Of a DNA stretch of 20,890 nt, positions 8,406-15,457 are shown piece after piece. The DNA comes from Acidilobaceae archaeon (lineage in GTDB: Archaea > Thermoproteota > Thermoprotei_A > Sulfolobales > Acidilobaceae). The notes under the pieces are model-generated. The model was not told where the DNA came from, ran no database searches, and worked only from the letters and a program-made list of their open reading frames with translations. The stretch is taken from positions 1 through 20,890 of the forward strand of contig JALSQM010000005.1 of NCBI GenBank assembly GCA_026985385.1. Direction: 5' to 3'. Made by a program: the position numbers and the translations under genes. Each line of letters starts with the position of its first letter. The stretch's first letter is position 1.

Positions 8406-9082
8406 GGGCGGGATCCCAGGAGGCGCCTCGCCACGGCCCAGCCGAGGGCCTCAGCGTAGGCCCGGAGCCCCGCAAGGCCTGGCGTGGGCCTCGCCTCGCC
8501 CCTCCTAATGGCATCCACCACGTCCCCGGGGCTCTCGGGGGCCTCGACGATCACGGGGCTCGTGCACAGCTCGCTGGGGACGTGCGCGTCGCTGCCGCTA
8601 GTGCCTGGTAGGCCTAGGAGCCTGCTGGCCCTGATAGCCGGTATGTTGAATAGGGGTAGCCCCCTGCTATTCCAAACCTCGACCGCGTCCCATAGCCCCA
8701 TCCGGGCCCCCTCTAGGAGCCTGCGGCCTCCAACGCTGTGGCGGAGGGGGTGGTAGGGGTGGGCCGCCACTAGAATGCATGACTCGGCGTCCGCCCACTC
8801 CCTGAGTAGCACGGGATCCTTGGGGGGCTCTCCATTGGGGGGCTCTGTGCATAGGGCTAGCACGTCTCCCCAGGTGGTTCTGACCTCGACGCCCGGCACC
8901 GCTATTACGCCCAGGCCCAGCCTCTTAGAGGCCTTGTAGGCCATTACACCGCCCCTTATCGTGTCGTGGTCCGTGACCGCCACCGCCCTGCAGCCCCTAC
9001 GGCGGGCGGCCCTCAAGAGGCTGTGGGGCTCCAGCATGCCATCGCTGACACTGCTGTGGCTGTGTAGCTCCACTCTATCCAA
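8402..9082 (-). CDS. PHP-domain metal-dependent phosphoesterase
   Basis: The product is a 226-residue stand-alone PHP domain of the YciV/TrpH-like type. Metal ligands are visible in order: HSH at 7-9 with D14, TDHDT (38-40), E66 in PGVEV, AAHPYHP (H108) and GSDAH (165-167). Relatives hydrolyse nucleoside 3',5'-bisphosphates, 5'-phosphorylated RNA/DNA ends or histidinol phosphate, and which applies here cannot be read. The start is probably TTG 9082, overlapping the end of the AOR gene by 8 bp. GTG 9073 is an alternative that would still keep HSH. Overlap with the AOR gene implies cotranscription and translational coupling. The stop lies inside the dphB stop on the opposite strand. Confidence 0.9.
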   Translation of the reverse strand: MDRVELHSHSSVSDGMLEPHSLLRAARRRGCRAVAVTDHDTIRGGVMAYKASKRLGLGVIAVPGVEVRTTWGDVLALCTEPPNGEPPKDPVLLREWADAESCILVAAHPYHPLRHSVGGRRLLEGARMGLWDAVEVWNSRGLPLFNIPAIRASRLLGLPGTSGSDAHVPSELCTSPVIVEAPESPGDVVDAIRRGEARPTPGLAGLRAYAEALGWAVARRLLGSRP

Positions 9083-10964
9083 GCTCGATCCCCGCAGCCC
9101 TGAGCCTCTCCTCTACCGTTCTGAGGGCCCTCTCGGCGTCGCCGCGTGCCCAGGGCAGCCCTAGCTCCTCCATTGTCTCCGGCTTCGGCACGCCCAGTAT
9201 CTCGTGCCACCCGCGTATCCTGTAGTACTCCCTTATCGCCTCCCTCTTATCCCTCTCATCGAGGAACGCGGCCACGCCCTTAAGGGGTCCGGTGGGCTGT
9301 CCCTTCATCCACTTCGGTGGCACGTCGTCGTGTATCGGGGGGACGAGCCAGTCTAGTGCGGCGTGTATCCTGGCGAGGGCCTCGGCCCTCTGGGGCGCCT
9401 TGTAGAGGTCGTTCAAGCCCCTCTCTAGGCCTGTCACGAGCTTGTAGAGGGGGGGTATGGCCTCGCTGGGGTAGGAGACGAACCTGCAGAGGCTGAGGCT
9501 GTCCCTGAGCGCGTCGTCGTCCCTGTTCCTAGCCATGCTCTCAACGACCTCCCTCGCAGGCCCGGCGCTAGGTGGGTCACGGGTGCTGGGCCACCCCCTC
9601 AGGTGGCTCGCGCCGACGTCCGCTGTGGCGTAGCTGACTGCCAGGCCCCTCCTACCCCTTGGATCCCAGGCCGGGGCCTCGAGGCCCTTGACGTGGACTG
9701 CCAGGTCCGCGCCCCTGCCGAGTATCTCCGAGGCCCTCTTCACCCCCTCGGCTAGTATGGCCCCTATCCCCCTCCTCTCCGCTATGAGCCTGATCAGCCT
9801 CTCAACAGCCTCAGCGTCGCCGAAGCCCCTGGCCTTGAAGCCGAGCTCCTCCTCACCTATGAGGCCCCTCTCTACAAGCTCCAAGAGCCATCCAATCACG
9901 TTGCCCGTGCTTATGCTGTCTAGGCCCATATCGTTTACGAGCCTGTTGAAGTAGAGGACAGCATCCCTATCGAAGACCCCCGTGGCGGCTCCGAGCATGG
10001 CTAGGTTCTCATACTCCGGCTTGACCCTGAACCTCAGGCCCTTGTAGAGGGCCTCAGTGTAGCGGGCGCACTTGACGGGGCAGCTGGCACCGTGTATATA
10101 CCATGGGGGATCCACTTCAACCTCCTTGATGGAGTCGCCCGCGAGCTTGGCAGCCAGATCCTCCGGTATGCTCGGGGTCTCGAAGTTGTATGCGGGGCTC
10201 ATGCCGAGGGCGGCGCTGTAGAGGAGACCGTTGGTGGTGCCGTACTCCCTTATATCGCTATACCGCGGGCTCGTGGCGAAGTAGTTATACCACTTCTCCC
10301 CCTCGGCCTGGAGCCTCTCGGGGTCGGCTGGCCTGGGGGGCGAGCCGTCTCCCAGGACGGCTATGGCCTTGAGCTTCTTGGATCCCATGACGGCCCCGAG
10401 GCCCCCACGGCCGGCGGCCCTCTCGTAGTCGAAGATTATGTTCGCTATCCTCACGAGCCTCTCGCCAGCGGGCCCTATGGCGGCGACGCTGGCTTTGGCG
10501 CTGGTCTCCCTCTTCACGGCGTCTATGGCCTCGCGGGTGGTCTTACCCCAGATCCTCTCGGCCCCCCTGACCTCGGCGCCCCTAGAGTCTATGTAGAGGT
10601 AGACCGGGTCCTTGGAGGCGCCCTCGACCACCAGGCCGTCATAGCCGGCCTTCCTCAGGCTGGGGCCGAAGTAGTCGCCGGCGTGGCTGTCGGTGAGGAG
10701 GCGTGTCAGGGGGCTCTTAGCCATTACCGTGACCTTACTGGCCCCGGGTACTAGGGCGCTGAAGGGGCCCGTGAAGAAGTAGAGCTTGTTGGAGGGGCTC
10801 AGGGGGTCGGTGCCCGGCGGTATCTCCCTGTAGGCGTAGAGGTATGCTAGGGCCTTGCCTCCTATAAACAACTCTAGATCCTCTACCCTAGGCTCCTCCA
10901 CCCTCACGCGACCCGTGGAGAGGTTGACGCGGAGTATCCTCATGTGGTAGCCGGGTAGCCCCAT
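9075..10964 (-). CDS. aor: Tungsten-dependent aldehyde:ferredoxin oxidoreductase family protein
   Basis: AOR enzymes oxidise aldehydes to acids in the cytoplasm, passing electrons through a [4Fe-4S] cluster to ferredoxin, with a bis-tungstopterin cofactor. The 629-residue length is near the usual ~605-620. Family motifs seen are LRVNLSTG (N-terminus), FFTGPFSALVPGASK, DYFGPSLRKAGYDGLVVEG, GRGGLGAVMGSKKLKAIAV and YATADVGASHLRG. The DxxxLC element contains C493, matching C494 of the Pyrococcus enzyme. The expected CxxCxxxC is present only as C295 and C299, with Gly292 where the first Cys should be. ATG 10964 is favoured over Met8 because GGGGAG lies just upstream. The gene leads an operon with the PHP gene. 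No tungstopterin biosynthesis gene is nearby. Confidence 0.93.
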   Translation of the reverse strand: MGLPGYHMRILRVNLSTGRVRVEEPRVEDLELFIGGKALAYLYAYREIPPGTDPLSPSNKLYFFTGPFSALVPGASKVTVMAKSPLTRLLTDSHAGDYFGPSLRKAGYDGLVVEGASKDPVYLYIDSRGAEVRGAERIWGKTTREAIDAVKRETSAKASVAAIGPAGERLVRIANIIFDYERAAGRGGLGAVMGSKKLKAIAVLGDGSPPRPADPERLQAEGEKWYNYFATSPRYSDIREYGTTNGLLYSAALGMSPAYNFETPSIPEDLAAKLAGDSIKEVEVDPPWYIHGASCPVKCARYTEALYKGLRFRVKPEYENLAMLGAATGVFDRDAVLYFNRLVNDMGLDSISTGNVIGWLLELVERGLIGEEELGFKARGFGDAEAVERLIRLIAERRGIGAILAEGVKRASEILGRGADLAVHVKGLEAPAWDPRGRRGLAVSYATADVGASHLRGWPSTRDPPSAGPAREVVESMARNRDDDALRDSLSLCRFVSYPSEAIPPLYKLVTGLERGLNDLYKAPQRAEALARIHAALDWLVPPIHDDVPPKWMKGQPTGPLKGVAAFLDERDKREAIREYYRIRGWHEILGVPKPETMEELGLPWARGDAERALRTVEERLRAAGIELG

Positions 10965-11002
10965 GCCGCACTCCCCGCGAGCCCTGGATAGTGGATGAGG
11001 CT

Positions 11003-11010
11003 CTTAAGTA
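11003..11010 (-). promoter_or_regulatory. Possible TATA-like element for the AOR operon
   Basis: The minus strand reads TACTTAAG about 42 bp before ATG 10964. It lies in a 114-bp divergent intergenic region that is A/T-rich only here and at 11024-11031, which fits a promoter for the AOR-PHP operon. Confidence 0.35.
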
Positions 11011-11023
11011 TGTGAGTCAGTAA

Positions 11024-11031
11024 GCTTTAAG
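11024..11031 (+). promoter_or_regulatory. Possible TATA-like element for the gene at 11079
   Basis: GCTTTAAG lies about 50 bp before ATG 11079 and ~25 bp before the region where transcription would start. The palindrome at 11042-11057 falls between this box and the start codon. Confidence 0.4.
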
Positions 11032-11041
11032 GGGGCTTAGA

Positions 11042-11057
11042 GCCCACAGTTGTGGGC
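11042..11057. promoter_or_regulatory. Perfect 7-bp inverted repeat, operator-like
   Basis: GCCCACA (11042-11048) and TGTGGGC (11051-11057) are perfect inverted copies separated by GT. The site covers the expected transcription start downstream of the TATA-like box and precedes a good Shine-Dalgarno, GGGGTGAG (11063-11070). This is where a repressor operator or a short 5'-leader hairpin would sit. Binding by a factor is inferred, not shown. Confidence 0.45.
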
Positions 11058-11078
11058 GGAACGGGGTGAGCCTCGTAT

Positions 11079-11831
11079 ATGTCGGCCCCCGATACGGTTG
11101 ACGCGACCAGGAATAGGAGGTGGATCCTACCCTATAGGAGTATAGTGGAGAAGCTCGTAAACAAGGGCAGGGTCAGGGTCATACTCTCCGGTGAGGGGGA
11201 GGCGACCGATCTAATCTTCTGGGCTCAGACCCGCGGCTTCAGAGTCGTCAGGCACATACGCACAGCCGTTGGAATGGAGGTCGTGCTGGAGGCCCCCTCT
11301 AGGAGGGCCGAGGAGGCCGCTGCCGCCGCTGCTCCAAGGAGGGAGGAGGCGAGGGCTGCTAGGCCGACGCCCCCGCAGGCCCCCCGAGCGGCCGCGCGAG
11401 CGGTTGCGGCCCAAGCGTCCAGCGGCGGGGAGCGCCGCGTGGAGGCTCCAGCCACCGCCGGGAGCTTGGACGCTGTCAGCGCTAGGATGTCTGACCCCCT
11501 GTTCCGCGTCGACCTACTGCTAGCGGGTACCTCCTCGAGGGCAGGCGAGTTGAAGGCCCCCACGACCCTCGACGCCCTGCTGAGGGTGGCCTCGGAGGCG
11601 TCGGGCCGCGGCTGCGCCCACCTTGAGGCATCGCATTCCCGGGGGGGTAAACTGGAGCTGCTGGCCTGCGGTGGCAGGCTCGAGGGCATCATACTCTACA
11701 CGCCGGACGGCTCCAGGCTCGAGGGCTCGAAGGCCGTCAGGGAGGCGCCTAAGCTTCTCGAGAGGGAGGGTAGCCTCGAGTATCGTGTAACGGTTGTCGG
11801 CAGCGAGTTCGTCGAGAAGCTGAAGTCCTAG
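11079..11831 (+). CDS. Unrecognised two-domain protein with TusA-like N-terminal domain lacking the cysteine
   Basis: The product is a 250-residue cytoplasmic protein in three parts. Residues ~14-72 run IVEKLVNKGRVRVIL, then EATDLIFWAQTRGFRVV, a pattern resembling the TusA/SirA sulfur-carrier fold. Where TusA has its CPxP active site this protein has WILPY, so the catalytic Cys is absent. Residues ~74-128 form an Ala/Arg/Pro-rich low-complexity linker. Residues ~130-250 form a second compact alpha/beta domain (FRVDLLLAG, LELLACGG, GIILYTPDG, YRVTVVGSEF) that I do not recognise. The start is ATG 11079, eight bases after GGGGTGAG. The gene diverges from the AOR operon. A link to sulfur or cofactor handling is only a guess from position and fold. 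No membrane segment is seen. Confidence 0.75.
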   Translation: MSAPDTVDATRNRRWILPYRSIVEKLVNKGRVRVILSGEGEATDLIFWAQTRGFRVVRHIRTAVGMEVVLEAPSRRAEEAAAAAAPRREEARAARPTPPQAPRAAARAVAAQASSGGERRVEAPATAGSLDAVSARMSDPLFRVDLLLAGTSSRAGELKAPTTLDALLRVASEASGRGCAHLEASHSRGGKLELLACGGRLEGIILYTPDGSRLEGSKAVREAPKLLEREGSLEYRVTVVGSEFVEKLKS

Positions 11832-11870
11832 TGGGAGGGGCTCAGCGGGCTCCTAGTCGTCACCCAGCCG

Positions 11871-11891
11871 CTCAGAGGCGGCCGCTCTGAG
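11871..11891. terminator. Hairpin between convergent genes, possible bidirectional terminator
   Basis: CTCAGAG (11871-11877) and CTCTGAG (11885-11891) form a perfect 7-bp stem with a GC-rich 7-nt loop in the 107-bp convergent gap. A second palindrome, CGCTCC-TG-GGAGCG (11925-11938), touches the stop of the minus-strand gene. Neither has the T-run typical of archaeal termination, so the role is uncertain. Confidence 0.3.
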
Positions 11892-11938
11892 TCCACCACA
11901 CACATCACGGCCCCCCACCCTAGGCGCTCCTGGGAGCG

Positions 11939-12826
11939 TTAAGCCTCTACGCCGCGCTCCCCCGGCCCCCGCTTGAGGCCTCTGAGGAACTGGAATATCC
12001 TGGAGTAATCCGAGTTGGCTAGCCCCGAGTGGGCTGCTAGCTTGAATAGCTCGGCTGCGGCAGAGGTTACTGGGGCCGGCAGGCCCGCCGCCCAGGCGGC
12101 CCTCCTGGCGTAGTCTAAGTCCTTGGATGCCAGGGCTAGCCTGAAGCTCGTGGGCCACTCCTCGCTTGCTAGCCTCTCGAGGTACTTGGATGCCAGGGCC
12201 TCGAAGACCGTGCCCTCGTATACCTCCCTCAGCTTGTCTACCCCGAGGCCGTAGGACTCCACCATTGCTAGGGCCTCTGAGAGTATCGCCAGGCTCCCTA
12301 TGAGTAGCTGGTTGAAGGCGAGTTTAAGCGCTTGAGCGCGGGCGGGATCCTCGCCTGCGTCCACCACGCGCTCGGCGAGGGCGGAGACTACGGGGTGTGC
12401 AAGCCTCTTGCAGTGATCCCTGCCAGCCTCGATTACAATGAGCCTCCCCTCCCTCACGGCCTTGGGGCCCCCCAGGACCGGCGCCTCAACGTAGCAGGCC
12501 CCTCGCCCCTCCAGGTACTCGGAGACCCTCGAGGACGCTTGTGGGGTTACCGTCGAGGAGTTCACGAATACAAGCCCGTCGACCCTCCCAACCCTGGCTG
12601 CGACCCCCATCAAAGCGTCGTCGTCGGCTAGGAAGGCTATCGAGTACTCGGCCCTATCCAGGGCCTCCTCGACGCTTCCAGCGACGCGGGCCCCTATCCT
12701 GCCCGCGAGCCCCTCAGCCTTGGACCGCGTCCTATTCCATAGGATGACCTCGAACCCCTTAGATGCCAGCCTCTCGGCGGCAGCCGACCCCATGAGCCCC
12801 GTGCCGAGGACAGCCACCCTAGCCAA
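11939..12826 (-). CDS. NAD(P)-dependent 3-hydroxyisobutyrate dehydrogenase-family reductase
   Basis: This beta-hydroxyacid dehydrogenase acts on small hydroxyacids or semialdehydes (3-hydroxyisobutyrate, glyoxylate, succinic semialdehyde, tartronate semialdehyde). In a 295-residue protein it shows the Rossmann motif VAVLGTGLMG (4-13) and a dinucleotide-specificity turn WNRTRSK. The substrate motif is EAPVLGGPKAVREG (114-127), and the catalytic Lys is K168 in KLAFN with N172. The C-terminal half is the usual all-helical domain. WNRTRSK (Arg after Asn) suggests NADPH preference. The frame extends upstream to 12997 over the divergent nmd3 gene, so I chose TTG 12826, six bases after GGGTGGTG. GTG 12838 or 12835 are alternatives. 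The substrate is unknown. Confidence 0.9.
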   Translation of the reverse strand: MARVAVLGTGLMGSAAAERLASKGFEVILWNRTRSKAEGLAGRIGARVAGSVEEALDRAEYSIAFLADDDALMGVAARVGRVDGLVFVNSSTVTPQASSRVSEYLEGRGACYVEAPVLGGPKAVREGRLIVIEAGRDHCKRLAHPVVSALAERVVDAGEDPARAQALKLAFNQLLIGSLAILSEALAMVESYGLGVDKLREVYEGTVFEALASKYLERLASEEWPTSFRLALASKDLDYARRAAWAAGLPAPVTSAAAELFKLAAHSGLANSDYSRIFQFLRGLKRGPGERGVEA

Positions 12827-12857
12827 GGCGTACACCACCCCTAGACCTGCCGGGCAA

Positions 12858-12865
12858 GCTAATAG
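12858..12865. promoter_or_regulatory. Shared A/T-rich promoter core between reductase and nmd3 genes
   Basis: GCTAATAG is the only A/T-rich patch in the 84-bp divergent gap. It lies ~35 bp from TTG 12826 (minus) and ~48 bp from TTG 12911 (plus), compatible with TATA function in both directions. Confidence 0.35.
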
Positions 12866-12910
12866 GTTCGCCCCGGATCCCTCCAAGCCCCTGGGAGGAG
12901 CGCTAAGGCC

Positions 12911-14017
12911 TTGACTAGGGTGTGCCCGATCTGCGGTAGGACGAGCGAGGAAGTACCCTTCATAGGCAGCCTCTGCAGGGACTGCTACGTGAGGCACGTG
13001 GGCGTGGCGAGGCTACCGGGTAGGATAAGGTTCGTCTACTGCAAGTACTGCGGCTCCTACAAGTATCAGGGGGGCTGGAATAGGGGCCTCGAAACCGTGG
13101 AGGAGACGCTCATAGAGTACGCCCACATAGTGCTGAGTAGGAAGCTGAGGCCAACGAGGGACATAGAGGAGGCGTGGATAGAGGACATACGCCTCGACAA
13201 GCCATTCACGGGCCCGGGCTCCTACAAGCTACTAGTTAGGGTCGCCGGCAGGAGCCGTGAGGGCGTCGAGGCGAGGCAGGACATAGTAGTCGAGGTGAGG
13301 GCCGACGCCTCCGTGTGCCCCCTCTGTACGGCCAAGCGCACGGAGAGGGGCTACGACGCCATAGTCCAGATCAGGGGCTCCACCGGGAGGCTCGGCGAGC
13401 AGTTCAGGGTCGAGGTTCGAAGGTTCCTGGATAGGATCGATAGGCAGCTCCGCGACGCTATAATAAAGGAGGAGGAGGGTAGGGAGGGTATAGACCTCTA
13501 CGTGGCCGACCAGACGAGCGCCAAGCTGATAGCCAGCAAGCTGAGGGCCTTCTTCATGGCTAAGACCATCGACACGTACAAGCTAGTTGGGAGGAGGCCC
13601 GACGGAAAGAGGAGGGGGAGGCTAACCATCTCCGTAAGAATCCCCGAGATCGAGCCCGGCCAGGTAGTCAAGGTGGGTGGTAGGGAGTCACTCTTCCTAG
13701 GCTGGACCCGGAGGGGGGGATTATTCGTGGACCTCAGGAGCGGGAGGAAGTTCGAGTTAGACGCCGAGTCTCTATGGGATAGGGGATTCACACCCCACCC
13801 AGGAGGCGAGCAGGAGGGGAGGTACATGCTGATAAGTAGAAGCGGGGGGACATACGTCTTCCTAGACGCTGACTCGAACTACCAGAAGGTAGTAGAGTAC
13901 CCCGAGAGCTACGTCCACGTGTACACCGACAACCTAGAGGAGGGAGGGGTCTACAAGGTCTTCCGCGTAGGCCGACACATATACATACTAGGCAGGAGCA
14001 GCGGCGCACAAGCCTAG
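12911..14017 (+). CDS. nmd3: NMD3-family ribosome biogenesis protein
   Basis: This is the archaeal homologue of eukaryotic NMD3, the large-subunit (60S) maturation and export adaptor. In Archaea it presumably acts in large-subunit assembly. The 368 residues start with a zinc-binding region: CPIC (C5, C8), CRDC (C22, C25), CKYC (C44, C47) and CPLC (C136, C139). The middle (~150-235) has VRRFLDRIDRQLRD and IDLYVADQTSAKLIASKL, conserved in the family. A beta-rich OB/SH3-like C-terminal half follows. The start is TTG 12911, about ten bases after GGGAGGA. GTG 12920 is the alternative and still precedes the first Cys pair. It diverges from the reductase gene and precedes the aIF1A operon by 304 bp, forming a translation and ribosome-biogenesis neighbourhood. 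Confidence 0.93.
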   Translation: MTRVCPICGRTSEEVPFIGSLCRDCYVRHVGVARLPGRIRFVYCKYCGSYKYQGGWNRGLETVEETLIEYAHIVLSRKLRPTRDIEEAWIEDIRLDKPFTGPGSYKLLVRVAGRSREGVEARQDIVVEVRADASVCPLCTAKRTERGYDAIVQIRGSTGRLGEQFRVEVRRFLDRIDRQLRDAIIKEEEGREGIDLYVADQTSAKLIASKLRAFFMAKTIDTYKLVGRRPDGKRRGRLTISVRIPEIEPGQVVKVGGRESLFLGWTRRGGLFVDLRSGRKFELDAESLWDRGFTPHPGGEQEGRYMLISRSGGTYVFLDADSNYQKVVEYPESYVHVYTDNLEEGGVYKVFRVGRHIYILGRSSGAQA

Positions 14018-14321
14018 GAGGCCACCCAGGAGCTACACCACACCAAAGGGGCTCCCCGGAGGCTCCGGCGCTGCCTGAGGGGCCAGCACTCCGCCCTGCT
14101 GTTCGGTTGTTCACATACAAAGCAGTACCCGGTAGCCCTGGGTTGGTGATAGCAGCGGCTCCTTAGCGCTTGGGGTTGCCTCCCCGTGCCCGGGTGTACT
14201 TAGCGTCTAGGAGGGCTCGATGCCTCTAGACTAGCTACTCCGAAGACCGCTGGGGGGCGCTGGCTGGGTCTCAACGGTTAATTACCTTGCAACAGACCCT
14301 CGTCATGGGTGTGGATGTGGT
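14018..14321. other. 304-bp non-coding gap with several potential RNA stems
   Basis: No convincing protein gene or standard tRNA is seen. The gap holds an odd palindrome, CCGGAG-G-CTCCGG (14056-14068), a candidate terminator hairpin after nmd3. AGTAC/CCGG (14124-14132) can pair with CCGG..GTACT (14190-14200) and encloses GGGG-6nt-CCCC (14172-14185). TCTAGGAGG can pair imperfectly with CCTCTAGA (14206-14230). The last 45 bp hold the aIF1A promoter. An unannotated structured RNA is possible, but the high GC content makes chance stems likely. Confidence 0.5.
14278..14284 (+). promoter_or_regulatory. TATA box for the aIF1A-RIO1-KH operon
   Basis: TTAATTA within GGTTAATTACC lies ~41 bp before ATG 14322, in a sharp A/T dip. 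It predicts a start near 14307 with a ~15-nt leader, and is among the clearest promoters in the window. Confidence 0.55.
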
Positions 14322-14666
14322 ATGGCTAGGAAGAAGAGGAGCGGAGGCCAGTCCGAGTCCAAGAAGGAGATGCCCCTCCCAAGCGAGGATGAGGGTACGA
14401 TGCTATGCGTCGTTCAGAGGCTGCTAGGCGCCGGGTACCTCGAGGTCGTGTGCACTGATGGTAACACGTACAAGGCGTGGATACCGGGTAAGATGAGGCG
14501 TAGGGTGTGGATGCACGAGGGCGATGTGGTGCTCTTCCTCCCATGGGGTACTAGGGATATGAAGGGCGAGGTCGTCTACCGCTATGAGAGGGATGAGGTG
14601 AGGAAGCTGATTGCATCGGGCCTCCTACCCGAGGAGCTGCTGGAGGAGGTCGGAGAGGAGCTTTGA
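14322..14666 (+). CDS. eif1A: Translation initiation factor aIF1A
   Basis: aIF1A binds the small-subunit A site and promotes initiator tRNA and mRNA positioning. At 114 residues it is typical. It has a basic disordered N-terminus (MARKKRSGGQ), then the S1/OB fold with MLCVVQRLLGAGYLEVVC, WIPGKMRRRVWMHEGDVVL and a helical C-terminus (DEVRKLIASGLLPEELLEEV). Those strands are highly diagnostic. The start is ATG 14322, with a clear TATA box 41 bp upstream. It is the first gene of an operon with RIO1 and a KH-domain protein, a recurrent archaeal arrangement, and overlaps the RIO1 start by four bases. Confidence 0.97.
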   Translation: MARKKRSGGQSESKKEMPLPSEDEGTMLCVVQRLLGAGYLEVVCTDGNTYKAWIPGKMRRRVWMHEGDVVLFLPWGTRDMKGEVVYRYERDEVRKLIASGLLPEELLEEVGEEL

Positions 14667-15457
14667 GGAGGAGGGCGCGCTGGTTCAAGAGGCTGAGGGA
14701 GGAGGAGAGGAGGGTAAAGGATAGAGACCTAATTAAGACTGTGGAGGAGGTGCTGGACCCCATAACCATGGGCCACATCGAGAGGCTACTGCAGCGCGGC
14801 GTCATCTGGGAGATGAAGGGCACCATAAGCGCTGGCAAGGAGGCCAGGGTCTTCTGGGCCAAGAGTAGGGGTGGAAGGGATCTCGCCGTGAAGATATACC
14901 TCTCATTCACAGCGGAGTTCAGGAAGAGCATAAGGAAGTACATAATAGGGGATCCACGCTTCGAGAACATCCCCTCAGGCAACTTCAGGAGGCTCATCTA
15001 CGAGTGGACGAGGAAGGAGTACCGCAACCTCCAGAGGCTCCGGGAGGCTGGGGTCAGGGTCCCCGAGCCGATAGCGTTCCAGGGGAACGTACTGGTAATG
15101 GAGTTCCTGGGCGAGGAGGGGTATAGAGCCCCCCTCCTCGTGGAGGCTGTGAATGACATGACTAGGGATGAGATCCTCGAAGCCTGGAGGGAGGCCTCAG
15201 AGCTGCTCCGAGGCATAGTCTGCAGGGCCCGGCTGGTGCACGCGGATTTCAGCGAGTACAACATAATGGTGTGGAGGGGATCCCTCTGGGTGATAGACGT
15301 CGCCCAAGCCGTCAGCCACCACCACCCATATGCGGAGGAGTTCCTGGTGAGGGATATACGTAATATCGCTAGCTTCTTCGAGGAGCACCTGGGCGGGGAG
15401 CCCCCCGGCTTGGATGGTCTGAGGGGTGAGCTCGTATCATGTCTGGGCAGCCGGTGA
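14663..15457 (+). CDS. rio1: RIO1-type atypical serine/threonine kinase
   Basis: RIO kinases act in late small-ribosomal-subunit maturation as kinase/ATPases. The 264-residue protein shows a Rio1-type nucleotide loop GTISAGKEARVF (53-64), the ATP-lysine K77 (LAVKIY), the catalytic loop HADFSEYN (D195, N200) and the metal-binding VIDVAQ (D212). The RIO-specific flexible segment with RKYIIGDPRF (92-101) is present, and the domain preceding the kinase is short. The start is TTG 14663, overlapping the aIF1A stop (TTGA), with GGAGAGGAG just upstream. Its end overlaps the KH gene by 19 bp. In most relatives the loop reads STGKEA, and here it is SAGKEA, a mild change. Confidence 0.95.
   Translation: MRRRARWFKRLREEERRVKDRDLIKTVEEVLDPITMGHIERLLQRGVIWEMKGTISAGKEARVFWAKSRGGRDLAVKIYLSFTAEFRKSIRKYIIGDPRFENIPSGNFRRLIYEWTRKEYRNLQRLREAGVRVPEPIAFQGNVLVMEFLGEEGYRAPLLVEAVNDMTRDEILEAWREASELLRGIVCRARLVHADFSEYNIMVWRGSLWVIDVAQAVSHHHPYAEEFLVRDIRNIASFFEEHLGGEPPGLDGLRGELVSCLGSR

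Noticed and set aside
10092..10754. Open frame of 220 codons antisense to AOR
   Set aside because: Composition is a mirror of the AOR codons, there is no recognisable domain, and the AOR protein on the other strand is highly conserved; a shadow frame.
12827..12997. N-terminal extension of the reductase to ATG 12997
   Set aside because: It would overlap the divergent nmd3 gene, and the translated extension has no family match; the Rossmann motif begins normally just after TTG 12826.
13788..14120. 110-codon minus-strand frame over the end of nmd3
   Set aside because: Low-complexity Gly/Arg/Ser composition, no start signal, and opposite to a conserved gene.
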